Assembly: GCF_003669035.1 (NCBI RefSeq)
Contig: NZ_CP033070.1
Coordinates: 496,001 to 560,000 of the forward strand
Direction: 5' to 3'
DNA: 64,000 nt
From: Chryseobacterium sp. 3008163
GTDB taxonomy: Bacteria > Bacteroidota > Bacteroidia > Flavobacteriales > Weeksellaceae
Below are positions 37,184-47,203 of the stretch, piece by piece. A model generated the notes under the pieces. That model was not told where the DNA came from, searched no databases, and saw only the letters and a list, made by a program, of their open reading frames with translations. The position numbers were made by a program, and so were the translations under genes. Within the stretch, counting starts at the first letter, position 1; every line of letters begins with the position of its first letter.

Positions 37184-38401
37184 TTAAGATTTCTTTTTCT
37201 GAAAAGCATAATAAGTGACCGCCACACTAATCGTCATCAAAATGAACGCCAAAAAGAACGGAGCTCCCGAAAATTTAAAAGGGGCATCTTTATGTGTAAA
37301 ATAGAAAAATAACTGCGTCATCATTGGCGGACCGATAATTGAAGTTGCGCTCATTAAACTCGTTAAAGCTCCCTGAAGTTCCCCCTGTTCGTTGCTGGGA
37401 ACACTTTTGGTAATTACAGACTGCAATGCTGGCCCGCAAATTCCACCTAAACAATAAGGAATTAAAAATACAAACATCATCCAGCCTTCTGTGGCAAATG
37501 AGAATAACAACATTCCTAGTGCATATAAAGCCAAACCGTAGTAGATACTTTTTTGTTCGCCTAATTTTGGAGTTGTCCAACGAATTAAAACTCCTTGTAC
37601 CAAACCTACTAAAAGTCCGACTACGCCGAGAGAAATTCCGACCATTCTTTCCGTCCAGTCAAATTCATACATTGTGAAGAAACTCCAGTTGCTTTGAACT
37701 GCATGACCTGCGATGTAGATTAAAATTAAAGCGACAATCAAACCTGAAATTTCCGGATGTTTGCCTAAAAATTTAAATGAACCAACCGGATTTGCACGTT
37801 TCCAGCTATATTCTCGTCTTTTATCTTTATCTAAACTTTCGGGAAGAATGAAATATCCGTATAAGAAATTTAATAAGCATAAAACTGCTGCTGCGTAAAA
37901 TGGAACTCTAGCACCATAATGTCCCAAAACACCGCCAATCACAGGCCCGATGATAAATCCAAGACCAAACGCAGCTCCAATTAAACCAAAGTTTTTAGCT
38001 CTGTCTTCGTCGGTTGAAATATCTGCAATATAGGCACTTGCTGTGGTCACACTTGCTCCGGTAATTCCGGCAATAATTCTCCCTGCAAAAAGCCAGATTA
38101 TTGTTGGTGATAACGCTAAAAGAATATAATCTACCGCAAAACCGAAAAGTGAAATCAAAATTATGGGTCTTCGTCCGAATTTGTCACTCAGATTCCCAAC
38201 AATGGGCGAAAAAATAAATTGGGTAAATGCATACGCAAACCCAAGCCAGCCACCATATTTGGCCGCTTCGCTGATGTCCGCATGAATCAATTCTTTGATC
38301 AATGCCGGAACCACCGGAATGATAATTCCCCACCCTGTAATATCAATCAGTAAGGTGATGAAAATAAAGCTCATGGCGGCTTTCTTTTTCGATTTTTCCA
38401 T
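37184..38401 (-). CDS. MFS exporter, TetA/Bcr-like
   Basis: 405 residues, 12 helices. The MFS loop motif GNLSDKFGRRPIILISL is between helices 2 and 3 (near 65-82). The antiporter motif GITGASVTTASAYIAD is in helix 5, with GLIGAAFGLGFIIGPVIGG after it. The wording is that of the drug:H+ antiporter-1 (TCR/Tet-like) branch, which includes many housekeeping effluxers; resistance cannot be claimed. It is separated from tatA by 61 bases. Start MEKSKKKAAMSFIF. Confidence 0.9.
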   Translation of the reverse strand: MEKSKKKAAMSFIFITLLIDITGWGIIIPVVPALIKELIHADISEAAKYGGWLGFAYAFTQFIFSPIVGNLSDKFGRRPIILISLFGFAVDYILLALSPTIIWLFAGRIIAGITGASVTTASAYIADISTDEDRAKNFGLIGAAFGLGFIIGPVIGGVLGHYGARVPFYAAAVLCLLNFLYGYFILPESLDKDKRREYSWKRANPVGSFKFLGKHPEISGLIVALILIYIAGHAVQSNWSFFTMYEFDWTERMVGISLGVVGLLVGLVQGVLIRWTTPKLGEQKSIYYGLALYALGMLLFSFATEGWMMFVFLIPYCLGGICGPALQSVITKSVPSNEQGELQGALTSLMSATSIIGPPMMTQLFFYFTHKDAPFKFSGAPFFLAFILMTISVAVTYYAFQKKKS

Positions 38402-38728
38402 AATGGTGCAAAAGTAAGGAAATATTGGGAAAAGGGATATTGTGAGTATAAAGTTTAATATTGCTCTTAATCTTTAGTTTTTAAATTTAATTCTATTGTT
38501 AATTATGAAACCCAAAATTGGTGTGAGAAACTAATTTCCACAGATCACGCAGATTTGCACAGATTTTTAAATTTAAAATAAAATTTCAGTAAAAATAAGA
38601 GTTTTTTAAATTCTGTTTAAAATAAGAGATTTATTTCCAATCTCTAAAAAGAGGAAAATCTATTAGAGATTAAGGCAAAAAAAGAGCCCTTCAGATGAAA
38701 GGCTCTTTTGTATTTAATGTAGTTGAAT
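38402..38728. other. 327-base gap with a terminator and short repeats
   Basis: No gene seen. It contains CACAGATCACGCAGATTTGCACAGAT (split here as CACAGAT and GCAGATTT motifs), a low-complexity wording common in this group, and the secDF terminator at 38675-38709. Confidence 0.6.
38675..38709 (-). terminator. Terminator after secDF
   Basis: AAAGAGCC (38681-38688) pairs with GGCTCTTT (38701-38708). Read leftward the hairpin is followed by a run of seven T. About 20 bases past the secDF stop. Confidence 0.88.
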
Positions 38729-41640
38729 TTATTTTGAAGCAAGAACTTCTTTGTTTGTGGTTGTTTTACCATGTACTTCTTCTTCTTTTCCAGATTTCAA
38801 GAAGTCATAGGCAATCGCAGATGCGATAAATATTGATGAGTAAGCACCAAAGCCTATTCCGATAAGCAATGCAAACATAAATCCTCTAAGATTATCTCCC
38901 CCGAAAATAAAGATTGCAAGAATTACAAGTAAAACGGTAAACGTAGTATTGAAAGTTCTACCTAAAGTACTAGAAATAGAATCATCAAATAATCCTGCCA
39001 ATGTTATTGATTTCTTTTCTCTTAAATACTCTCTAATTCTATCGAAGATAATTACGGTATCATTGATAGAGTAACCCAATACTGTAAGAATTGCAGCTAC
39101 AAAATCCTGATTGATTTCCATATTGAATGGCATGATTCTGTGTAGGAGAGAATAAGCACCTAAAATAATCACCGCATCGTGGAATAAAGCTGCTACTGCT
39201 CCCAAGGAGAATTGCCATTTTCTAAATCTCACAAGGATGTAAATAAAAATACCACCCAATGCAGCTATTACAGCTAGAATACCATGCGTTTTAATATCAT
39301 CAGCAACCGTAGGACCTACTTTTTCAGAAGATACAATACCTACACTAGCATTATCTGCTGATTTAAAATCTTGTATCGTTGTATTAGTTGGTAGATTTGA
39401 TTTCAATCCTTCAAATAATTTTTGTTCAACTGTTTGGTCAGCTTTCAAAGATTCATCATCAATTAAATAATCTGTTGAGATCTTCAATTGTCTGTCATTA
39501 CCAAAGGTTTTAGCTTCCACAGAAGAATTTTTACCATCTGAGGTTGCGAATACTTTTACTAGTTTTTGCTCAATATCTTCCGCTTTCACATCCTTATCGA
39601 ATCTCACTACATAATTTCTACCTCCTGTAAAATCAATTCCGTATTTGAAACCGTTTGTGAAGATTGAAACCAAACATATAACTGTTAATATAGCTGATAT
39701 AGTATAAGCGATTTTTCTTTTTCCAATAAAGTCGATCCAAGTATTTCTGAAAAGGTTTTTTGTAGGAGGAGTCCAAACAGACAGACCTTTACCTTTTTCT
39801 AATCTTGAGAAAATCATTACTCTAGAAAGTGCTACCGAAGTGAAAAGTGTCATTACAATACCAATCATCAGCGTTAAAGCAAATCCTTTAATAGGACCCG
39901 TTCCGAAGAAGAACAATACTACTGCTGTTAACAAAGTTGTAAGGTGACCATCGATAATTGCATTTAAAGCATGTTTAAATCCGTCTCTGTAAGCTTCAAG
40001 AATATTTTTCCTGCAAACAGTTCTTCTTTGGTTCTTTCATAAATAATTACGTTGGTATCAACCGCCATCGCCATTGTCAGTACAATACCAGCAATACCGG
40101 GAAGCGTTAATGTAAAGTCTCCGGAATCCATAATTCCGAAAATATAAAACAAGTTGATGATCATTGCAATTACCGCATAAACACCTGCTCCACCATAATA
40201 GAATACGATGTATACAATGATAATTAAAAATGCAATAGCAAAAGAGATTACCCCCGCATTGATTGATTCTTCACCTAATGAAGGTCCTACTTGTGTAGCC
40301 TGAACTACTTTTGCACCTGCAGGTAATTTACCAGCTCCTAAAACGTCAACCAATTCTTTAGCTTCTTCCTGAGAGAAGTTACCTGAGATTTGAGTTCTAC
40401 CGTTTGGAATAGCACCAACAACATTTGGTGCGGTATATACTCTGTTATCTAAAGTTACTGCTACAGGTCTTCCAACATTTTTCTCTGTCAGAGTTTTCCA
40501 TTCTTTAGCACCTTTAGAATCCATTTGCATGTCAACAACCACTCTGCTCAAATCATCATATCCGATACTAGCAGTTTCTACTGCACCATCTACCGGAGCT
40601 TTTTGATTGATGCTACCTTTGATTGCGTAAAGAACCAAGCTATTAGTATCCGTAGATTCTGGCTTGTAACCCCACAAGAATTGGGTATATTTTAAATTTG
40701 CAGGTCTTAATGACTTAGCAACTTTACTGTTTAAAACCTTATTAACAATAGCAGTATCAGATAACTTTACGCTTCCTACTGAACTTTGGCTTCCAGATTT
40801 ACCTCCCTGCATCAAAGCCATTAGGTTTACATTTTTAGCAACACCTATAGAATCACCTTTAGCAGAAACTGCATTGGTTAAATTCTGGAAATAAGGTGCT
40901 ACCTCACCAAATTGCTGCACTTCCCAAAACTGAAGTTTCGCAGAAGTCTGAAGCATTTTTTTCACCTTATCAATGTCTTTCATACCAGGCATTTCAACAG
41001 AAATTCTTGCTGTACCCGGAACTCTTTGAACATTAGGCTGAACAGCTCCCATTTTATCAATTCTGGTTCTGATTACTTCAAAAGCAGTACCCACAGAAAG
41101 GTCGATTCTTCTTTTTACAATACTCTGCACCTGCTCGTCAGTAGTATTAAATTTAATCTCAGAAAGGTTGGTGTTTCCGAAGATTTCAGGATCTGCAAGT
41201 TTTAGATTGGCTCCTTTTGCTTTGTTTACAGCATTAAACTCAACAAAGAAATTATCGATGTAAGGTCTTGTAGAGTTTTTCTGAGCTTCGTCAGTTCTGT
41301 TTAAAGCTTCAATCAAAATAGGATTGGTAGAATAATTGGTTAAATCATTCACCAAGTCTCTTTGGTTGATCTCCAAAAGAACGTTGATCCCTCCTTTAAG
41401 GTCAAGACCAAGTTTCATTTCCTTGTCTTTCGCTTTGGTGTAATAAAGTTCTGTGAAACCTAGATTAAGTGTATCCTTAGAAAGTCTTGCGATTTCTTTC
41501 TGATACTTTTCCGGATTGTCTCCTGCAATAGCAGTTGCCTGCTTTTCAATCTTGCTGGCGTACCATGTTGGTAATAGCTCATTTAAGCAAATTAACCCTA
41601 GTACAATAGCAACAATTGTAATAAGTCCTTTTCCTTGCAT
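38729..41640 (-). CDS. secDF: SecDF protein translocase subunit, fused (frameshifted as read)
   Basis: The proton-driven SecD-SecF export factor, a single polypeptide in Bacteroidetes. As read it is split into SecD (558 residues, 39964-41640) and SecF (401, 38729-39934). The break is in a run of five A after GGA (plus-strand T, 40005-40009). One more A restores NILEAYRDGFKHALNAIIDGH and a continuous 970-residue protein. The SecD half has the LGLDLKGG motif near 78 and a periplasmic domain with VGRPVAVTLDNRVYTAP. The SecF half has YGIDFTGGRNYVVRF, SVGIVSSEKVGPTVA and SINDTVIIFDRIRE. The fourth poly-A loss in the window; a sequencing or assembly fault is the simplest reading because SecDF is important for growth. 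Confidence 0.9.
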
Positions 41641-41669
41641 TTTGTTATAACTACGTTAAATTAAGTCGG

Positions 41670-41677
41670 CAAATATA
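41670..41677 (-). promoter_or_regulatory. Possible -7 box for secDF
   Basis: Read leftward TATATTTG, an exact TAnnTTTG match, 29 bases before the secDF start. No clear TTTG box. Confidence 0.4.
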
Positions 41678-41855
41678 ATGATTTTCTTGATATTTTATGA
41701 ATTTTTAAGAACAGAAATGGTTTATTTTCAGATATATCGGCATTCTGCTTTCAATTAAAGATTCAGCAATTTATCTAATATTTTTTAATAAAGTTTTCAA
41801 TTCTCTTTTGGTATGAAATTTTCATTAAACATAATACACTAAATATCAAAATATT

Positions 41856-43226
41856 ATGAGAAAATTATTACTTTCGGCAATCTTGTTATCTGCCTTACCT
41901 TTCAGTGCACAAAGCTTTGCATTGACGCAATTTGCAACGGGATTCACAAGCCCTGTTGAGATTACCCACGCCAACGACACCCGATTATTTGTTGTTCAAC
42001 AAAACGGAATTATAAAGATAGTACAACCCAACGGAACCGTGAATGCGGCCGACTTTCTGAACATTAGCACGAAAGTCAATTATGGAGGTGAGCGAGGACT
42101 CTTAGGCCTAGCTTTTCACCCACAATATGCAACCAACGGATATTTCTTCGTTTATTATAACAATGCAGCAGGAAATATCATAGTCGCAAGATACACGGTT
42201 AGCTCTGGCAACACAAATGTGGCTGACGATACTACAGAAAAGATTATTTTGAATATCCCTAAGCCTTTTGACAATCATAATGGCGGAAGTATGCACTTTG
42301 CACCAGATGGTAATTTATGGATTGTAACAGGTGATGGCGGCGGTGGCGGTGATCTGAACAATAATGGTCAGAATAAAAATTCACTTTTGGGTAAGATGTT
42401 GAGAATTGATATTAATAATCCTACAGGACCTTACAATATTCCGGCTGACAACCCCTTTGCAGGGGCGGGTGTAGACGGTTCTGATGAAATTTGGTCTTAC
42501 GGATTGAGAAATGCCTGGAAGTTTTCATTTGACCAAACTACAGGAAATGCGATGATTGCAGATGTAGGACAAGGTGTGATTGAAGAAATCAACAGAGTTC
42601 CGGTGACAACAGCAGGTGTAAACTATGGCTGGAGATGTTATGAAGGAAATAACACTTACAACACAGCAGGTTGCGCTGCTTCTTCAACAATGACTTTTCC
42701 TATTGCCGTGTATGATCATACCGGGGGAAAATGCTCAATCACAGGGGGATATGTTTACCGTGGAACGGCTTCACCCAGTCTTCAGGGGAAATATTTCTTC
42801 GCAGATTACTGCTCTACACAGATCGGAACTTTAGACAGCAGCAATGTCATTACTTGGACTACGCCATTTACCGGAAACAATTTTTCAACATTTGGAGAAG
42901 ACAATCAGAAAGAATTATATGTGGCCGCAGTCAACAACGGAATCGTTTACAAAATCACAACATCAACATTAGGTGTTCAGGAAAATATATTCAAGGATGT
43001 TAAAATTCATCCAAATCCAGCGGATGAAAGGGTTTTTGTAGAAGGATTACAGACGGCAAATGCTAAGATTGAATTGATAAGTACCGAAGGTCGTAAAGCA
43101 ATCGACAGTGTAAAACTAGACAGTGAAAACAGTTTTGATGTTACGGGAATTGCACCAGGAGTTTATTACATCAATATAAAATCAGGAGATTTGAAAGAGT
43201 ATAGCCAGAAGTTGATCATTAAATAA
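41856..43226 (+). CDS. Secreted PQQ-type sugar dehydrogenase with T9SS tail
   Basis: 456 residues. A signal peptide (about 1-19) is followed by a six-bladed glucose/sorbosone dehydrogenase domain: GFTSPVEITHANDTRLFVVQQ near 30, GERGLLGLAFHPQYATNGYFFVYY near 78, the HNGGSMHFAPDG motif near 140, YGLRNAWKFSFDQTTG, and a Cys-rich ITGGYVYRG. The C-terminal 75 residues (VKIHPNPADERVFVEG... to SGDLKEYSQKLIIK) are a type A type IX secretion sorting domain, so it is exported and probably surface-anchored. Stands alone, followed by a bidirectional terminator. Confidence 0.9.
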   Translation: MRKLLLSAILLSALPFSAQSFALTQFATGFTSPVEITHANDTRLFVVQQNGIIKIVQPNGTVNAADFLNISTKVNYGGERGLLGLAFHPQYATNGYFFVYYNNAAGNIIVARYTVSSGNTNVADDTTEKIILNIPKPFDNHNGGSMHFAPDGNLWIVTGDGGGGGDLNNNGQNKNSLLGKMLRIDINNPTGPYNIPADNPFAGAGVDGSDEIWSYGLRNAWKFSFDQTTGNAMIADVGQGVIEEINRVPVTTAGVNYGWRCYEGNNTYNTAGCAASSTMTFPIAVYDHTGGKCSITGGYVYRGTASPSLQGKYFFADYCSTQIGTLDSSNVITWTTPFTGNNFSTFGEDNQKELYVAAVNNGIVYKITTSTLGVQENIFKDVKIHPNPADERVFVEGLQTANAKIELISTEGRKAIDSVKLDSENSFDVTGIAPGVYYINIKSGDLKEYSQKLIIK

Positions 43227-43302
43227 GTTAATTTTCTCTCTCTGACTAAAATTAAATTTAAAAAACTGGGTGAAATCTAATTAACCAACATTTATTTAAA
43301 CA

Positions 43303-43337
43303 AAAACAAGCGATTCAAAATTGAATCGCTTGTTTTT
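43303..43337. terminator. Bidirectional terminator
   Basis: AACAAGCGATTCAA (43305-43318) / TTGAATCGCTTGTT (43321-43334), with A-runs on the left and T-runs on the right. It serves both the dehydrogenase gene and the convergent hemN. Confidence 0.9.
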
Positions 43338-44696
43338 TTATATCGTCATCGAGAATATTCGGGTTTCAGGTTTGTTTCTCATCATTCTGAGATCAAATAC
43401 CATGGCAACGTTTCTCGTGAAAGCTCTACCCTTTTCTGTGATTTTTATTTGATTGTCATGAATTTCAACCAACTCATCTCTTTCCATTTCTTGCAGCATT
43501 TCGAAAGCATTTTCAAGCTCAGGAAAAGAGTTTTGAAGATTAAAAGAAGTTTCCAGCTGACACATTAAATTTAAAATATGTCTACGAATTGTTAAATCTT
43601 CATCACTTAAAATATGTCCTTTGACCACAGGAATCACTCCTTCTTCAACAGTTTTCTGATACTCCTCTACCGTTTTCACATTCTGTGCAAAAGCATACCA
43701 GGAATCTGAAATGGCAGACATACCCAAACCTACCATTAATTGGGTTTTGCTCGAAGTATATCCCATGAAATTTCGGTGAAGCTTTTTCTGAATTAAAGAT
43801 TGGTATAAATCATCATGCTCCAGAGAGAAATGATCCATCCCTACTTCAATGTATCCTAAATTTTCTAACAATCTTTTTCCGTCCTCATAAAGACGGCGTT
43901 TTTCTTCACCACTTGGTAAATCGTTTTCGTCAAAACCACGTTGCCCGACACCTTTCACCCACGGAACATGAGCATAAGAGTAAAATGCTAAACGGTCCGG
44001 TTTCAATTCCATTGTTTTGCGGATGGTATGTTCCATCGCTTCCCAACTCTGATGTGGAAGACCAAATACCAAATCATGACTGATCCCTGTATATCCAATT
44101 TCACGGGCTATTTCGGTAACTTCTTTTACTTTTTCAAAAGGCTGAATTCTATTGATTGCTTTCTGCACTTTCAAATCATAATCCTGAACGCCAAAACTTG
44201 CTCTTCTGAAACCTAAATCATACAAAGTCTGCAAATGCTCTCTCGTCGTATTATTCGGATGTCCTTCAAAAGAAAACTCCTGATGCTCGGCTATTTCAAC
44301 CGTAGAAAAAATCCCTTCCAATAAAGTTCTTAGATTTTCAGGAGAGAAAAATGTAGGTGTTCCGCCACCCAAATGAAGTTCTTTCAGTTTTGGTTTTTCA
44401 TTAAACAATTGTAGATACAGTTGCCATTCTTTTAAAACACTTTCAAGGTATGGAATTTCCACACTGTGTTGCTTCGTAATCCGTTTATGACATGCACAAA
44501 ACGTACACAAAGCTTCGCAGAAAGGCAAATGAATATAAATAGAAATTCCTTCTTCAGCATTGGTTTCATTAAAAGACCTGATGACCGTTTCTTTCCATTT
44601 TTCTGATGAAAAAGTGCTCTCGTCCCAATAAGGAACGGTAGGGTAAGACGTATAACGAGGTCCGGGAATATTATATTTATCGATTAAAGAGTTCAT
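43338..44696 (-). CDS. hemN: Oxygen-independent coproporphyrinogen III oxidase
   Basis: A radical-SAM enzyme that decarboxylates coproporphyrinogen III to protoporphyrinogen IX. 452 residues. The N-terminal PRYTSYPTVPYW is a HemN hallmark. The 4Fe-4S motif is in LPFCEALCTFCACHKR (CxxxCxxC, near 58-66). LHLGGGTPTFFSP, GVQDYDLKVQKAINRIQP and GHILSDEDLTIRRHILNLMC mark HemN rather than HemW-like proteins. Alone on its strand. Confidence 0.95.
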   Translation of the reverse strand: MNSLIDKYNIPGPRYTSYPTVPYWDESTFSSEKWKETVIRSFNETNAEEGISIYIHLPFCEALCTFCACHKRITKQHSVEIPYLESVLKEWQLYLQLFNEKPKLKELHLGGGTPTFFSPENLRTLLEGIFSTVEIAEHQEFSFEGHPNNTTREHLQTLYDLGFRRASFGVQDYDLKVQKAINRIQPFEKVKEVTEIAREIGYTGISHDLVFGLPHQSWEAMEHTIRKTMELKPDRLAFYSYAHVPWVKGVGQRGFDENDLPSGEEKRRLYEDGKRLLENLGYIEVGMDHFSLEHDDLYQSLIQKKLHRNFMGYTSSKTQLMVGLGMSAISDSWYAFAQNVKTVEEYQKTVEEGVIPVVKGHILSDEDLTIRRHILNLMCQLETSFNLQNSFPELENAFEMLQEMERDELVEIHDNQIKITEKGRAFTRNVAMVFDLRMMRNKPETRIFSMTI

Positions 44697-44743
44697 TCAG
44701 AAAATTTAAAATAAAATTAAATCCTTGAAGGATTTTCGTCTTG

Positions 44744-44751
44744 CAAAAATA
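44744..44751 (-). promoter_or_regulatory. Possible -7 box for hemN
   Basis: Read leftward TATTTTTG fits TAnnTTTG, 47 bases before hemN; a small ATCCTTGAAGGAT hairpin lies between. Confidence 0.35.
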
Positions 44752-44792
44752 ACCATTACAGATGACTTTTTGATTATGAATTATATTAGGTC

Positions 44793-45689
44793 TTATTTTA
44801 TAATCAGTCTAAATACTTCGTCGGCAAAGTTTTTCCCGAGGTCAATATATCCTGCGCTGTCGTAATGCCAGGGATCATTTCCGTAATTGTATTTAGCTGT
44901 TGAGCGAACTATTGCTGCATTTTTATCGTCATTTACGAATTTCTCCTGCGCATACTGCACCAGCTCTCCGGTTGGCCACACTTTTCCTTTTTCATTTTTC
45001 CCGGAATCGGAAATTTTCCCGATAACCACCGGAAGATCATCCGTAAGTAAAGCAGCTCTCATCTGATTCATCAGAACTTTCAAATTTCCGTAATATCGGT
45101 TGGCAATAGCTTCATCATGGCTTGCATCGCCTTCACCCTGCATCCACAGAATTCCGGATGGGATGATTTCATCATTCTTGCCGTTTCCATCAATGTCGGT
45201 TTCGGCCAAAGCATTTTTTATGGTTTTAAGAAAGTTGTCATATTGATTAATTCCATTTTTACCATGAAAATCGGCATCCCAGCATCCAAATCCGCCTCTT
45301 GCAACACTGTCAATGGATGTTCCCTCTCGTGCATATTTAATCAAAGCAATTTTATCATTCGGAAAAAGTTCTTTGAGCCTTTTGGCAAAAGACAGCTCCG
45401 GACCGAATCTGTCTGAAAGCTGATTGGTTTTCCCATCCGTTTTAAATCCTGTTCCGTTTCCTGGCTTTAAAACGTCCCACTTCCCTATTCCGCCATTCAG
45501 ATCGCCATCCGGAACTGAATTTCCCTGAAATATATAAACATCTTTAAATGTTTTTAAATCATTTGGTAAATCTTTATTATATCCAAATCCATTCATATTT
45601 GACTGCCCTGCAAGAATGAAAACCCTGGTTTTCTGAGTGTAAAATAATGCGGGCAAGAACAGAAGGAGAAATATTTTCAGATTTTTCAT
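44793..45689 (-). CDS. Secreted carbohydrate acetylesterase (CE6/SASA-like)
   Basis: 298 residues from MKNLKIFLLLFLPALFYTQ, a clear signal peptide. SGNH-type esterase blocks: FILAGQSNMNGFG carries the nucleophile Ser near 30, GPELSFAKRL near 100, LWMQGEGDASHD near 190, and the C-terminal HYDSAGYIDLGKNFADEV supplies the Asp/His. This wording matches the sialate O-acetylesterase (DUF303)/CE6 group that deacetylates glycans such as xylan. A TACCTTTG box (45705-45712, read leftward) lies just before. The start at 45707 adds only six residues and no better signal. Confidence 0.85.
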   Translation of the reverse strand: MKNLKIFLLLFLPALFYTQKTRVFILAGQSNMNGFGYNKDLPNDLKTFKDVYIFQGNSVPDGDLNGGIGKWDVLKPGNGTGFKTDGKTNQLSDRFGPELSFAKRLKELFPNDKIALIKYAREGTSIDSVARGGFGCWDADFHGKNGINQYDNFLKTIKNALAETDIDGNGKNDEIIPSGILWMQGEGDASHDEAIANRYYGNLKVLMNQMRAALLTDDLPVVIGKISDSGKNEKGKVWPTGELVQYAQEKFVNDDKNAAIVRSTAKYNYGNDPWHYDSAGYIDLGKNFADEVFRLIIK

Positions 45690-45790
45690 TGGGGAAATTT
45701 TATTCAAAGGTAATTTGAAAATATTGATTGTAAAAAAGAAAAGTTCTATGGGTGAGATTGGTTATTTCGAAAACAAGGTGCTGAACGTGC

Positions 45791-45856
45791 CGCTCCTACG
45801 GAGCTCATTGTAATGTCTAGGATTATTTTCTACAAACATATCGCTCCTACGGAGCT
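45791..45856. repeat. Paired GCTCC-TAC-GGAGC hairpin repeats
   Basis: CGCTCCTACGGAGCT occurs at 45791-45805 and again at 45842-45856, each a perfect 5-base stem with a TAC loop, in the same orientation. From memory this wording recurs between genes in Bacteroidetes. The rest of the 330-base gap (45690-46019) is AT-rich with no gene. Confidence 0.65.
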
Positions 45857-46019
45857 TCTCTAAGGCAATTGATAGGATTGACTTTTTATTTTAATTAAAT
45901 CAAACAAGTTTTAAGAAATGATCTTGAGAGCAATAAGCTTTCTAAATTTTTAAATTAATACAACAGAGCGTAAGAATTATCAATAAATTCTTTTATTTTG
46001 CACAAACCATTTGATATCC

Positions 46020-47201
46020 ATGCAAAATTTCAGATTGAAAGAATTTGTAGAACAGAACATTCAGAATTTTAATCCTAAAAACCCTCAGGATTTGATTAAA
46101 GCTGAAAAACTGTTAAAAGCCGAGAGCAAATTAAACCAAACTTTCAGCATTAATGAAATTGAAGCATTTTTAGATTTCATTAAAAATCAGAAACAGAATT
46201 TTGATGAAATTCTGAAATTGCCCGTCATCAAATGTATTTACACAGACATTTATCCCCAAAATCTTTCCTTTAAGCCTGATTTAAGAAAAATTTCCAAAGA
46301 TGAGCTGGAAGATTTTAGCGAGTTATTTACTCCAAACCTGAAAGCATTTCTTTCTGAGGCTGTAAGGAAAAACCAATGGCAGAGTCTGATTTATTTTCAG
46401 CAATATTATGCTTCCTTTTTCAGTGTAGAATCTTTAGATTTTTATAAGAATTTACTGCACGATCGGAATCATTTAATCATTGAAGGTATACTGAAAAACA
46501 AAGATCTGGTCACTTTCAAAAAAAATTATCCATTTGCTACAGAACGTAAATTCTATTATCTGCAAGGTCTCATTGACGAATTTGAATTTGATGACGATGT
46601 ACTTTCCATTAACAATGTAGTTGCCGAAATGCAACGAACGAACATTAACAATAAAGTCATTCTCGGTGAAATTCTGACGGCCATTTATGGTTTTAATTCT
46701 GAAAATGAGGTGACGAAAAATATCATCCGCAACAACCAAAGAGTTGCTCAGGAATGGAAAGATGAGAAAAGCGGGTTTCTCAATATGATTGCTTATCATA
46801 TTGCGGGTTTCTTTCTAAAGAATAAAAGCCCTGCATTAATTATATTTCTGTCAACAGTTATTATTTTAGGATATCTTTTCAGTTTCATCTATGTTTTTAG
46901 TTTTGGTATCAAAGCATTGATGTTTTACCTGCTGACGAACGCAGTAGCCATCTATCTGGCTTTTAGAAATTTTAAATATTATTTCAGCCAAATCAACTTA
47001 CATGACAAAGTGGATGCTTTAGGGAAAATATCGGCTACTATTCTGATTACGATGGTAATTTCTTTTCCTCTGATGGTTGTGGTGGGTATGGGTTCGCTTT
47101 ACGTTTTCGACTCTGTAGCAGATCGTAAATTCCCTACACAAATCATTTTACCGGTAATCATCATCGGAGTGAAAATCTATATGTACAGAAACAGAAAATA
47201 A
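46020..47201 (+). CDS. Hypothetical membrane protein, paralogue A
   Basis: 393 residues from MQNFRLKEFVEQNI (ATG 46020); not recognised. The N-terminal segment reads NPQDLIKAEKLLKAESKLNQ...INEIEAFLDFIKNQ (about 23-58) and a helical domain follows to about 250. Then come four hydrophobic helices (about 272-296, 298-316, 334-356 and 375-390) and a short Lys/Arg end. It shares length, N-terminal motif and layout with the next gene (2-base gap). The N-terminal three-quarters are probably cytoplasmic. No J-domain HPD motif and no known catalytic pattern seen. Convergent with the Hsp70 operon. Confidence 0.75.
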   Translation: MQNFRLKEFVEQNIQNFNPKNPQDLIKAEKLLKAESKLNQTFSINEIEAFLDFIKNQKQNFDEILKLPVIKCIYTDIYPQNLSFKPDLRKISKDELEDFSELFTPNLKAFLSEAVRKNQWQSLIYFQQYYASFFSVESLDFYKNLLHDRNHLIIEGILKNKDLVTFKKNYPFATERKFYYLQGLIDEFEFDDDVLSINNVVAEMQRTNINNKVILGEILTAIYGFNSENEVTKNIIRNNQRVAQEWKDEKSGFLNMIAYHIAGFFLKNKSPALIIFLSTVIILGYLFSFIYVFSFGIKALMFYLLTNAVAIYLAFRNFKYYFSQINLHDKVDALGKISATILITMVISFPLMVVVGMGSLYVFDSVADRKFPTQIILPVIIIGVKIYMYRNRK

Positions 47202-47203
47202 TT

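Noticed and set aside
37184..38401. Tetracycline resistance gene
   Set aside because: It belongs to the same broad exporter branch, but the sequence gives no specific evidence for tetracycline, and it lies in a chromosomal housekeeping setting.
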